Below, one piece after another: positions 17,991-26,172 of a stretch of 64,000 nucleotides of DNA. The translations under genes were made by a program, and so were the position numbers. How positions within the stretch are numbered: the first letter of the stretch is position 1; each line of letters starts with the position of its first letter. Source of the stretch: UBA10939 sp050942745 (GTDB lineage Bacteria; Myxococcota; Myxococcia; Myxococcales; UBA5297); the NCBI GenBank assembly GCA_050942745.1, contig JBMNNX010000004.1, positions 1 through 64,000 on the forward strand. The letters are read 5' to 3'. The notes under the pieces are model-generated. The model did not search any database and was not told the DNA's origin. It worked only from the letters and a program-made list of their open reading frames with translations.

Positions 17991-18019
17991 TTTACATCGT
18001 GTCGTGATGACACTAAGAT
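17991..18019 (+). promoter_or_regulatory. Predicted nrtR promoter
   Basis: A -35 TTTACA (17991-17996, 5 of 6 consensus), a 17-bp spacer and a -10 TAAGAT (18014-18019) lie 31 bp before the nrtR ATG. The palindromic operator fills the spacer, as expected for repression. Confidence 0.6.
17996..18016. promoter_or_regulatory. Predicted NrtR operator 1 at the nrtR promoter
   Basis: An inverted repeat ATCGTGTC-N5-GACACTAA matches the 21-bp pncB operator in length, centre size and the right half-site ACACTAA; the left arm matches at six of eight positions. It lies between the -35 and -10, suggesting autoregulation of nrtR. Confidence 0.6.
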
Positions 18020-18038
18020 GGTGTCGAAAAAACACGAA
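18018..18038. promoter_or_regulatory. Possible second, weaker NrtR site
   Basis: ATGGTGTC-N5-AACACGAA keeps the GTGT/ACAC core and the 5-bp centre but diverges at the ends. Its centre is 22 bp from operator 1, so both would lie on about the same DNA face. This could be chance. Confidence 0.35.
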
Positions 18039-18049
18039 GGAGCGAGCGG

Positions 18050-18739
18050 ATGAGCTACACCTACGAACACCCCCGCCCCGCGCTGACGGTCGACTGCGTC
18101 GTCTTCGGCATGGACGACGAGGACCTGAAGGTCCTGCTCATCGAGCGCGGCGTCGAGCCCTTCAAGGGACGCTGGGCGCTGCCCGGCGGCTTCGTGCAGC
18201 TCGACGAGAGCCTCGAGGACGCGGCGCGCCGCGAGCTGAAGGAGGAGACCGGGCTCGAGAAGGTCTTCCTCGAGCAGCTCTACACCTTCGGCGAGCCCGG
18301 GCGCGATCCGCGCGGGCGCGTCGTCTCGGTCGCCTACTACGCGCTGGTGAAGCTGGCCGACTACACGGTTCAGGCGGCTACCGACGCCAGCGGCGCGGCC
18401 TGGTTCCCGGTCTGGGACACGCCCTCGCTCGCCTTCGACCACGGGCGCGTCCTCGAGACCGCGCTCGAGCGGCTGCGCGGCAAGGTGCGCTACAAGCCCT
18501 TGGGCTTCGAGCTGCTGCCGCCGAAGTTCACGCTCACGCAGCTCCAGCGGCTCTACGAGAAGATCCTCGAGCGCCCGCTCGACAAGCGGAACTTCCGCAA
18601 GAAGGTGCTCGCGATGGACCTGCTCATCGAGACCGACGAGGTCGAGCAGGACGTCGCCCACCGCGCGGCGCGCCTCTATCGCTTCGACCAGAAGAAGTAC
18701 CGGGCCCTGGAGAAGAAGGGCTTCAACTTCGAGCTGTAG
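18050..18739 (+). CDS. nrtR: NrtR-type Nudix transcriptional regulator of NAD metabolism
   Basis: This is a 229-aa cytoplasmic regulator with an N-terminal Nudix domain (about 10-145) and a C-terminal winged-helix DNA-binding domain (about 150-229; KFTLTQLQRLYEKIL and RNFRKKVLAM segments), the two-domain layout of the NrtR family. In known members ADP-ribose binds the Nudix domain and releases DNA. Many NrtR proteins have lost the catalytic Nudix residues, but here the box at 46-68 is intact (GGFVQLDES, then REL-KEETGL), so hydrolase activity may be retained. AAGGAG seven bases upstream fixes the start. The promoter carries the same palindrome as pncB. The gene heads the phosphatase-kinase-nicotinamidase-vWA-ADP-ribosylglycohydrolase cluster, so this is strong context for an NAD/ADP-ribose-sensing role. 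Confidence 0.9.
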   Translation: MSYTYEHPRPALTVDCVVFGMDDEDLKVLLIERGVEPFKGRWALPGGFVQLDESLEDAARRELKEETGLEKVFLEQLYTFGEPGRDPRGRVVSVAYYALVKLADYTVQAATDASGAAWFPVWDTPSLAFDHGRVLETALERLRGKVRYKPLGFELLPPKFTLTQLQRLYEKILERPLDKRNFRKKVLAMDLLIETDEVEQDVAHRAARLYRFDQKKYRALEKKGFNFEL

Positions 18740-18852
18740 CGAAGGGCGCGCGTCGGTGCGCCCTCGGTGAATCGGTCTGGCCTCGACCGCTCGCTGCAAC
18801 GCGAGCAGGGCGCCCTCGGCACGAAGCGGAGCGGCGACACGGGAGGTGCGTC

Positions 18853-19605
18853 TTGAAGAGCGGGTGCGCGAGCTTCGACGTCGCCGGCGGCTCGGTCGCG
18901 GGGCGCCACCACGCGCGCGCTGGCCGCAACTGCCAGGACGCGTTCGCTTGGCGGGTTACCGAGGCCGGCCTCGTCGCCGCGGTCTGCGACGGCTGCAGCG
19001 CCGGCGCGCACAGCGAGGTCGGCGCCAGGCTCGGGGCCGAGCTGCTCTGCGAGCAGGTCGCGCGCGGGCTCGATGGCGCCGAGCCGCTCGCCGCGCTCGT
19101 CGAACGCGCGCGCTGCGGGCTGCTCGACCACCTGGCGCGGCTCGTCGACGGCGCCGCCGCGCCGGGCGCGCGCGCCGCCTTCGTTCACGACCACCTGCTC
19201 TTCGCCTGCGTGCTCGCGGTCGTGCGCGCCGACGAATTCGCCGTCTTCCACGCCGGCGACGGCGTCTTCACCATCAACGGCGAGGCCCGTGCCCTCGGCC
19301 CGTTCCCGGACAACGAGCCGCCCTACCTCGGCTACGCGATGCTCGACGGCGAGGACGAGCGCTGGCGGTTCGAGCTCGCGCGCGAAGGCTCGACCTCCGC
19401 GATCGGCGCCCTCGCGCTGGGGACCGACGGCGCTCTCGATCTCGTCGTCGGCGCCGGGGCGCCGGTCGCGGCGTGGCTCGCCGAGGAGCTCGTCTTCCGC
19501 AACCGCGACGTCGCGCGCCGCCGGCTGTGGGCCTGGGGCCGCGACCACCTGCTCGACGACGACGCGACGCTCGTGCTGCTGCGCCGCGCGCGAGGGGAGG
19601 GCTAG
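18853..19605 (+). CDS. PP2C-type protein phosphatase
   Basis: This is a metal-dependent Ser/Thr protein phosphatase of 250 aa. Motifs in order: GRNCQDAF near the N-terminus, the metal-binding AAVCDGCSAG at about 41-50, a central FHAGDGVFTI, ALGTDGALD, and LDDDATLVLL at the C-terminus. I chose the TTG at 18853 because GGGAGG stands five bases upstream and the fold begins directly after it; there is no suitable ATG. It lacks membrane segments. It sits 113 bp after nrtR and only two bases before the kinase gene, so phosphatase and kinase are almost certainly a matched pair acting on the same target. A vWA gene downstream completes a set like the TerY-P triad. Confidence 0.88.
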   Translation: MKSGCASFDVAGGSVAGRHHARAGRNCQDAFAWRVTEAGLVAAVCDGCSAGAHSEVGARLGAELLCEQVARGLDGAEPLAALVERARCGLLDHLARLVDGAAAPGARAAFVHDHLLFACVLAVVRADEFAVFHAGDGVFTINGEARALGPFPDNEPPYLGYAMLDGEDERWRFELAREGSTSAIGALALGTDGALDLVVGAGAPVAAWLAEELVFRNRDVARRRLWAWGRDHLLDDDATLVLLRRARGEG

Positions 19606-19607
19606 CG

Positions 19608-21487
19608 ATGCAGGTCTTCCTCAACGGCAAGCGCGTCAAGCTCGACCCCGCGCGCTCGCTCGGGAAAGGCGGCGAGGCCGACGTCTTCGACATCGGCGGC
19701 GACCGTGCCCTCAAGCTCTTCAAGACGCCCGACCACCCCGACTACCAAGGCCAGCCGCACGAGCAGCAGGCGGCCGAGGCGCGCCTCGCCGAGCAGCAGC
19801 GCAAGCTGCGCGCTTTTCCAGCGCGGCTCCCCGCCGCGGTCGTCGCGCCGGAGGAGCTCGCGACGGACAAGGCCGGGCGCCGAATCCTCGGCTACGCGAT
19901 GCGCCGCGTCGCCTCGACCGAGCCGCTGCTGCGCTTCGCCGACCCCGCCTTCCGCCGCGCCGGCGTCCCCGGCAACCAGGTCGTGCGCGTCTTCGAGCGC
20001 CTGCACCGCGCCGTCGAGGAGCTGCACCGCGCCCAGGTCGTCATCGGCGACTTCAACGATCGCAACGTGCTCGTCTGCGGCGAAAAGCCCTTCCTCATCG
20101 ACGCGACAGCTTCCAATTCGCGGGCTTTCTGTGCGGCGTCTTTACCGATCGCTTCGTTGATCCACTGCTGTGCGATTCACAGGCGCCGGCGCTGATCCTC
20201 GAGCGGCCGCACACCGCGGAGTCCGACTGGTACGCCTTCGCCGTGCTGCTGATGCAGTCGCTGCTCTTCGTCGGGCCCTACGGCGGAGTCCACAAGCCGA
20301 AGGACCCCGCGCGCCGGGTGCCGCCGTCGGCGCGGCCGCTGCGCCGGCTCACAGTCTTCCACCCCGAGGTCGTCTACCCCAAGCCCGCGGCGCGCCTCGA
20401 CACCCTGCCCGACGAGCTGCTGCAGGTCTTCCACCGCGTCTTCGAGCACGACGAGCGCGCCGCCTTTCCGCTGCCGATCCTTCAATCGCTGCGCTTCGAG
20501 GCCTGCCCGCGCTGCGGAGTCGAGCACGCCCGGCTCGTCTGTCCTGCCTGCAGCCCGAGCGCGGCGATGCGGCCGAGCGTGGCTATCGAGGTGCGCGGCG
20601 AGGTCGTCTGCCGCCGCCTCCTCCAGACGCGCGGGCTCATCGTCCACGCCGCCGCCGATTCCGGGAAGCTGCGCTGGATAGTCCACGAAGCCGGCGCCTA
20701 TCGCCGTGAGGACGGGCGCGAGGTGCTGCGCGCGCCGCTCGATCCGCGCCTGCGCTTCGGCACCCTCGGCGACCGGACGCTCATCGGGCGCGGCGCCGAG
20801 CTGCTCACCGTCTCGGCGAGCGGCGAGGAGCGCCTCGCCGTCGACGCCGGGCGCGGGCCGGTCTTCGGCGCCGACGGCGAGCGTCGGCTCTGGGTGTGCG
20901 ACGGGCGCCTGTGGCGCGACGGCGACGTGCGGCTCGCGGGCAGGGCCGAGCCCGAGTGCGTCGGCGAGGTGCTCGCTGGCCAGACGCGGATCTGGGCCGG
21001 GCCGCGCTTCGGCCTCGGCCTCTACCGCGCCGGCGCGCTCTCGGTCGCCTTCCTCTTCGAGGGCCGGCGGCGCGGCCTGAACGACTCGCTGCGCCTGCCT
21101 GCGCTGCGCGGCGAGCTGCTCGACGCCGAGTGCTTCCTCGACGAGCAGCGCGCGTGGCTCCTGCTCGCCCTGAGCGCCGGCGGCCGCACCCGCAACCTCT
21201 GCCTGGTCTGGTCGCGCGCCGGCGAGCTCGAGGCGTGCGCCGAAGCCGAAGCGGGCGACGGCGGCTGGCTCGGGACGCTGGGGGCCAAGGTCGCCACCGC
21301 CGGGATGCTGCTGGCCGCGACCGACGCCGGCCTGGTGCGCCTGGAGGTGCGCGGCGGCCGCGTCGAGAAGACCCGCGAGTTCCCCGACACCGAGCCCTTC
21401 GTCAGCGCCGACTGCCGGTTGCTGATCGGCCCAGACGGCCTGGCCGTGGTGAAGCCCCGAGAGATCGCAGTCCTGCAGATGAAGTGA
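19608..21487 (+). CDS. Atypical Ser/Thr protein kinase with zinc ribbon and C-terminal repeat region (frameshifted)
   Basis: The protein kinase domain is N-terminal: Gly loop SLGKGGEADVF at 17-27, Lys36 in ALKLF, and the catalytic loop IGDFNDRN with Asp148 in place of the usual HRDLKPEN. The DFG region reads FLIDA and then, in the next frame, SFQFAGFL. A one-base loss near 20104 breaks the frame; restoring one G gives IDADSFQF, the expected sequence. After the kinase come a four-Cys zinc ribbon (CPRCG and CPAC) and about 300 residues with repeated short beta-strand-like units, perhaps a beta-propeller. GGGGAGG precedes the ATG, two bases after the phosphatase stop. HRD-lacking kinases with this loop are known partners of vWA and PP2C proteins in TerY-P type loci. 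Whether the frameshift is real is unknown. Confidence 0.8.
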
Positions 21488-21505
21488 ACCGAAAGGAGAG
21501 GAACG

Positions 21506-22564
21506 ATGCCCGCCAAGACGCTGCCCTTGCCGCCCTTCTTCGAGCCGAAAAGCGCCGAGCGCTATGACTACAACCCCGACCAGCAGCGCCTCTTCGTCGA
21601 GGCGGCGCGCTGGCGCCGTGCCCACGGGATAAGGCCTTCGGGCTCGGACAAGCGCAACATCCACCTGCTGCTCATCGACCTGCAGAAGGACTTCTGCTTC
21701 CCCGAGGGCACGCTGTACGTCGGCGGGCGCAGCGGCCGCGGCGCGCTCGAGGACAACCGGCGCATCGCGGAGCTCATCTACCGCAACCTCGCGCACCTCA
21801 CGCAGATCACGGCCACGATGGACACGCACTTCGCCTTCCAGATCTTCTTCCCGTCGTTCTGGGTTGACGCGAACGAGCAGCCGCTCGCGCCGTACCGCGA
21901 GGTGACGGTGGAGCAGATCGACCGCGGCGAGGTGCGCCCGAACCCGGCCGTCGCCGCGTGGCTGTGCAACGGCAACTACCCGTGGCTGCTCAAGCAGGCG
22001 CGCCACTACTGCGCCGAGCTGGAGAGGAGCGGCAAGTACCGGCTCTACCTCTGGCCGCCGCACTGCATCCTCGGCAGCGCCGGGCACGCGCTGGCCGGCG
22101 TGGTCCACGAGGCGCGCATGTTCCACTACTACGCGCGCGGCGCGCAGTCCTGGGTCGAGGTCAAAGGCGGGAACGCGCTCACCGAGAACTACTCGGTGCT
22201 GCGGCCCGAGGTGCTCACGCGGCACGACGGCGCGCCGCTCGCTCAGCGCAACACCGCGTTCGTCAAGACGCTGCTCCAGTCCGACGCGGTGATCATCGCC
22301 GGCCAGGCCGCCAGCCACTGCGTCAAGTCGACCATCGAGGACCTGCTCAACGAGATCGCCGCGCAGGACGCGGCCCTCGCGCGCAAGGTCTACATCCTGG
22401 CCGACTGCATGTCGGCGGTGGCCATCCCCGACGGCAAGGGCGGCTTCACCGCCGACTTCACCCCGGAGGCGGAGCGGGCGTTGCAGACCTTCGCGGCCGC
22501 GGGAATGCACGTGGTGCGCTCGACCGACCCGATGGGGAGCTGGCCGGACATGCGGCTGGATTGA
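21506..22564 (+). CDS. Long nicotinamidase-like cysteine hydrolase
   Basis: This 352-aa protein has the isochorismatase/nicotinamidase fold. The catalytic Asp is in LLLIDLQKDFCFPEGTL, the Lys is in VEVKGGNALTENYS and the nucleophile Cys is in GQAASHCVKSTI. The metal-binding DxH is in TMDTHFAF, and LWPPHCILGSAG matches the WPxHC element of PncA. It probably converts nicotinamide to nicotinate, feeding pncB. It is much longer than bacterial PncA (about 210 aa), with an extra N-terminal leader and an insertion between the DxH and WPxHC motifs, so another amide substrate is possible. AAAGGAGAGG precedes the ATG. It lies between the kinase and the vWA gene, linking NAD salvage with the signalling genes. 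Confidence 0.82.
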   Translation: MPAKTLPLPPFFEPKSAERYDYNPDQQRLFVEAARWRRAHGIRPSGSDKRNIHLLLIDLQKDFCFPEGTLYVGGRSGRGALEDNRRIAELIYRNLAHLTQITATMDTHFAFQIFFPSFWVDANEQPLAPYREVTVEQIDRGEVRPNPAVAAWLCNGNYPWLLKQARHYCAELERSGKYRLYLWPPHCILGSAGHALAGVVHEARMFHYYARGAQSWVEVKGGNALTENYSVLRPEVLTRHDGAPLAQRNTAFVKTLLQSDAVIIAGQAASHCVKSTIEDLLNEIAAQDAALARKVYILADCMSAVAIPDGKGGFTADFTPEAERALQTFAAAGMHVVRSTDPMGSWPDMRLD

Positions 22565-23000
22565 CGGGCCGGCGAGACGCCGAGTCTCCCAACCTCGGCG
22601 GCGGTCGACGGGAGGAAAGAACGAAGGGGAGGCGAGCAAACCGACTGGAGGGCGGAGCTCCAGGTGCGCCACCGCCGGTGCCCGGCGCGAGCGCTCGAGC
22701 AGCGTGGGCGGGACGGAGGCGGTCGCAGGCTGGGCCGGCGGGACCTCGGTGGCGTTCGACGGGCGGAGGAGAAGCAAGGGGAGGCGACCAAACCGATGGA
22801 GGGCGGAGCTCCGACTCCGCCACCGCCGGTGCCCGGCGCGAGCGCTCGAGCAACGTGAGCAAGACCGAGGCGGTCCCAGGCTGGAGCGGCAAACGCCCGC
22901 CCCCCTTACCTCGCGTCCGGCGGTCGCGGGTTGGAGACGGCGGTCGAGAGGCTGGCGGTCCTGAGAGGGCTGAAGTGCAAATCGAACGGAGGAGCAGCAA
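22565..23000. other. Intergenic region with a duplicated repeat
   Basis: This 436-bp gap inside the nrtR cluster separates the nicotinamidase from the vWA gene. It is mostly filled by two copies of a repeat of about 107 bp. No gene was seen. A Shine-Dalgarno for the vWA gene (GGAGGAG) is at the end. Confidence 0.7.
22626..22884. repeat. Two direct copies of a dispersed repeat of about 107 bp
   Basis: Copies at 22626-22733 and 22778-22884 share long identical runs, including GGAGGGCGGAGCTCC, CCACCGCCGGTGCCCGGCGC and GAGCGCTCGAGCA. Related shorter fragments occur near 16367 and 26331-26385 in other gaps, so this is a dispersed non-coding family. Confidence 0.8.
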
Positions 23001-23794
23001 ATGAGCTCAAAAGCGAAGAAGCCGGAAGTCGTGAAGCTGTTCGAAGAAGCCGAGGCCGAAGGTGTGCTGTCGCCCGAGTCGATGCAGGTGCTGGGCGCGG
23101 TCGATCTCGGCGCGCAGATCCAGGCGGGCCTGGGAATCGGCGTTGACGACGTCGAGGCGAGCGAGGTGCTGCTGCTGACGGTGATGCCCGACGACTCGGG
23201 CTCCATCGCCGCGGCCGGCAACGAGCAGGCGGTGCGCGACGGGCACAACCTGGTGCTCGACGCGCTGCTCGAGTCGAAGCAGCGCGACTGCATCCTCGCC
23301 CACACCCGCTACCTCAATGGCGAGGTGCTCTTCCCGTACCGGCCCATCCTCGAGGCGGTGCGGATGACGCGGCAGAACTACCAGGCGAACCTGGGCACGC
23401 CGCTCTACGACCAGGCGGTCGTGCTGCTCGGCTCGGTGCTCGCCAAGACGCAGGAGTTCAGCTCGAACGGGGTCGCCGTGCGGTCGGTGACCCTGCTCAT
23501 CACCGACGGCGCCGATCAGCACTCGGTGCGCTCGAAGCCGCGCGACGTCGCCGCGCTCGTGCGCGATCTGCAGCGGGCCGAGAGCCCATCGTCGCCGCGA
23601 TGGGCATCGCCGACGGGTTCACCGACTTGCGGCGCGCGTTCCGCGAGATGGGAATCGAGGACCGCTGGATCCTCACGCCCGGCAACAGCCCGAGCGAGAT
23701 CCGCGGGGCGTTCCAGGTCTTCTCGCAGTCGGCCGTGCGCGCGAGCCAGGCCGCCTGTTTCAAGCAGGCTGCGCTGGGCGGCTTCGTCAACTGA
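23001..23794 (+). CDS. vWA-domain protein, TerY-like (frameshifted)
   Basis: This is a cytoplasmic von Willebrand factor A domain of about 264 residues in total. The metal-ion-dependent adhesion site is complete: DxSxS at 64-68 (PDDSGSI), the Thr in NLGTPLYDQ and the Asp in ITDGADQH. The frame breaks near 23582, where a one-base loss separates QRAESP from IVAAMGIADGFTDL; the second frame runs to a stop at 23792-23794 and has the expected C-terminal half (PGNSPSEIRGAFQVFSQS). GGAGGAG precedes the ATG. Single-domain vWA proteins next to a PP2C phosphatase and a kinase form the TerY-P triad, in which the vWA protein is thought to be a regulated assembly factor. Confidence 0.8.
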
Positions 23795-23868
23795 CGTCCG
23801 GCTAGCCCGCGGCGCCGGCGAGGGCGGCGCCGCGGCGAGCTCGGGTACAAGGCTCCGAGGAGCGCATC

Positions 23869-24947
23869 ATGAGCCCTGAAGCCGTGAGCGCCGCCGGAAG
23901 CGCGGCGCGGGAGCGCGACCCCGAAGACTTGGTCACCGGAACCCTGCTCGGGACCGCGCTCGGCGACGCCCTCGGTCTTTCGGCCGAGGGGATGAGCGCG
24001 GCGGCGCTGCAGCGGCCTTTCGGGACGCTCGACCGCTTCCGGCTCCTCGGGCGCACCGGGTTCGTCTCCGACGACACGGAGCAGAGCGCGCTGGTCGCCC
24101 AGTGCCTCGTCCGCGCGCGGACGGCTTCGGCCGAGGTCGACGCGCGAGCGCTGTGTCCGACTGTTTCGGCGCGCGCTGGCCGGCTGGCTCCTGCGGCTGC
24201 CCTTCGGCATCGGCCTGGCGACCGCGCGTGCCTGTCTTCGCGCCCTGACCGGCGCGCGGGTGACCGGAATGCGGAGCGCGGGCGCCGGCGCCGCGATGCG
24301 CGCGCCCATCGTCGGCGCTGCGCTGCGCGATTCTCCCGACCTTCGGCGCGAGCTGAGCCGGCGGCTGGCGCAGGTGACGCACCTCGCTCCGCGCGCGGTA
24401 GACGGAGCGGTCTACGCGTCCGATCTCGCGGCCCTTGCCGCCTCGGCCTCGAACGGTGCCGCGCCGCTCGAGCTCGCCGAAGGAGCCGCGCGCGCTGTCG
24501 CAGGGGGCGAGCTCGCGCGAGCGATCGCGCGGTCGGCGACGGCTGACCCGCGATTCGGCGGAGCTGCCGCAGGCCGCGGCCGAGCTCGGGACGTCGGCGT
24601 TCGTCATGCACACCGTGCCGCTTGCGGTCTTCTGCTTTGCGCGCTGGGGACGCGAGGCGCTCGTCGCCATCCAGCGCGCAATCGCCGCCGGTGGGGACAC
24701 CGACAAGACCGCGGCTATCGTCTGCGCGTGGGGCGGGGCTTTGGGCGGCGCGGGCTCGCTGCCGGGCGCGCTCATCGCGCGGATCAACGACGGACCTTTC
24801 GGTCCGTCGCATCTGCGCGCCCTGGGGCGGGCGATTGCACTCGGAGGACCTGCGCCGCGCTATTCAGAGGCCTGCGCGTTCGCGCGCAACCTCGCGCTCC
24901 ACCCGGTCGTCCTCGCGCACGGTCTGGGGAGGCTGGTGCCCTGGTAG
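23869..24947 (+). CDS. ADP-ribosylglycohydrolase (DraG-like), frameshifted twice
   Basis: The family removes ADP-ribose from modified proteins or nucleic acids using two metal ions. The diagnostic parts are present: N-terminal GTLLGTALGDALG, the metal-binding SDDTEQSALVAQ, a central GSAGAGAAMRAPI-like segment (GMRSAGAGAAMRAP) and the second metal site GGDTDKTAAI. They lie in three different frames: frame changes occur near 24150-24163 and near 24540-24552. Joined, the product would be about 359 residues, close to normal. The ATG at 23869 lies 75 bp after the vWA stop, so it is probably in the same operon. Its product, ADP-ribose, is the known NrtR effector, which makes a feedback link attractive. 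If the frame breaks are real the enzyme is dead. Confidence 0.78.
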
Positions 24948-25059
24948 CACTGCGTCGCCACACACCTCCAGTGCGCCGACAGCCTTGTCGCTGAGTAAGC
25001 GCGCTGCCACAATCGGCCCGTCAGGAATTGGGGGCCGGACAAAACAAGGGTTCCAGCAC

Positions 25060-26172
25060 ATGAATCTCTTTCGAGTTGTCGCCGCCAGCGCTGCCATCGC
25101 CGTTGTCTCGGGGTGCGCCACCGTGAAGGTCGATCCCGGCCGCTGCGACAGCGTCTCGTCGGTCGCGGTCGTCGGCTACGACGTCGATTTCCTGCGCAAT
25201 GCCCAGGAGAGCCCCAACGAGATCGTCAACATCATCAATACGGCCAAGGCCATCACGCAGCTCGCCTCCGGCGACTACGCGCGTCAGGAGGAGGAGCAGT
25301 CGGTCATCGCCTACGGCGTCATCGTCGAGGGCCTCGCGAAGGAGTTCGGCTGGAAGATCGTGCCGTACGAGCAGGTGGTCGCGAACCCGGTCTATCGGCG
25401 GCTGCACGAGAGATACAAGAACCGTATGTCGAACGGCATCCCGCGGATGACGGACCTGCTCGGCGGAGGCGCGTCACGCTCCTTGGAGCCGGCCGAGCAG
25501 GCGGAGCTGGCCCAGGCGCTCGGAGTGGAGGGGCTCGTCGCGCTGGAGGTCTCGTACCGGCGGACCCGGTGTGCCGAGTTCCACGTCAACTACGCGGACG
25601 TCGGCCACGACCACCTCCAGGCGCGCATCCAGCTCACCGTCATGGACGGAAACGAGAAGCCTGCCTGGCGCGACACCAACGCGGTCGGCGATCCGTCGGT
25701 GACGCGGATGCCGGTGGTGATGGGGGTCGAGACGGATTCGAACCTGAGCCAGGCGATGCGAGAGGCCACCGTATCTGCGGTCGGCACGCTGTTCGGCCGC
25801 TTCGAGTTCGCGCGCGCCGACGCGCAGAGGCGGGCCGCTGCTCAAGCGGCTGCAGGCCAACCGGCGGACGCGCAGTCGCCCGAAGCTGCGACCGCGGCGA
25901 CTGCGCCGGCTCCGGCAACTCCGGCGACCGCGCCCGAGGCGGCGCCGGTCACGACTCCGGCGGTCGAAGCCGCGCCGGCTGCGGCTCCTGTGGCCGAAGC
26001 CACGCAGGATGCGGCTCCTGCGGCCGAAGCCACGCAGGATGCGGTGCCTGCGGCCGAGTCGCAGGCGCCCGAGGCTGCGCCGGCCACAGCTCCCGCCGGC
26101 GAGCCGCCCGTGCCCGAGGCCGCGCCTGCGGCCGCTCCGGCGACCGAAGCGCCTGCGCCGCAGGCCGAATAG
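25060..26172 (+). CDS. Putative lipoprotein with Ala/Pro/Glu-rich tail
   Basis: This 370-aa secreted lipoprotein begins MNLFRVVAASAAIAVVSGC, a signal peptide ending in a lipobox with the acylated Cys at 19. Residues about 20-255 form a mixed alpha/beta region with no family I recognise. From about 255 to the end the chain is low complexity: repeats rich in Ala, Pro and Glu, including a duplicated AAPAAEATQDA unit, probably a disordered cell-wall or periplasm-spanning tail. The start was chosen for the signal peptide; an upstream in-frame extension has none. It follows the ADP-ribosylglycohydrolase by 112 bp and could be read through with it, but nothing links the functions. Confidence 0.75.
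   Translation: MNLFRVVAASAAIAVVSGCATVKVDPGRCDSVSSVAVVGYDVDFLRNAQESPNEIVNIINTAKAITQLASGDYARQEEEQSVIAYGVIVEGLAKEFGWKIVPYEQVVANPVYRRLHERYKNRMSNGIPRMTDLLGGGASRSLEPAEQAELAQALGVEGLVALEVSYRRTRCAEFHVNYADVGHDHLQARIQLTVMDGNEKPAWRDTNAVGDPSVTRMPVVMGVETDSNLSQAMREATVSAVGTLFGRFEFARADAQRRAAAQAAAGQPADAQSPEAATAATAPAPATPATAPEAAPVTTPAVEAAPAAAPVAEATQDAAPAAEATQDAVPAAESQAPEAAPATAPAGEPPVPEAAPAAAPATEAPAPQAE

Noticed and set aside
17895..18035. Longer start of the Cys-rich lipoprotein
   Set aside because: It would overlap the nrtR promoter and hide a clear lipoprotein signal that begins at 17894.
20177..23305. 1042-codon minus-strand open frame across the kinase and nicotinamidase genes
   Set aside because: Shadow of real plus-strand genes with complete catalytic motifs; its own translation is low-complexity and motif-free.
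17996..24947. Classic tellurite-resistance or toxin-antitoxin locus
   Set aside because: No TerB/C/D/Z-type genes, no toxin and no ADP-ribosyltransferase were found in the interval; only the vWA, PP2C and kinase part resembles Ter-linked loci.
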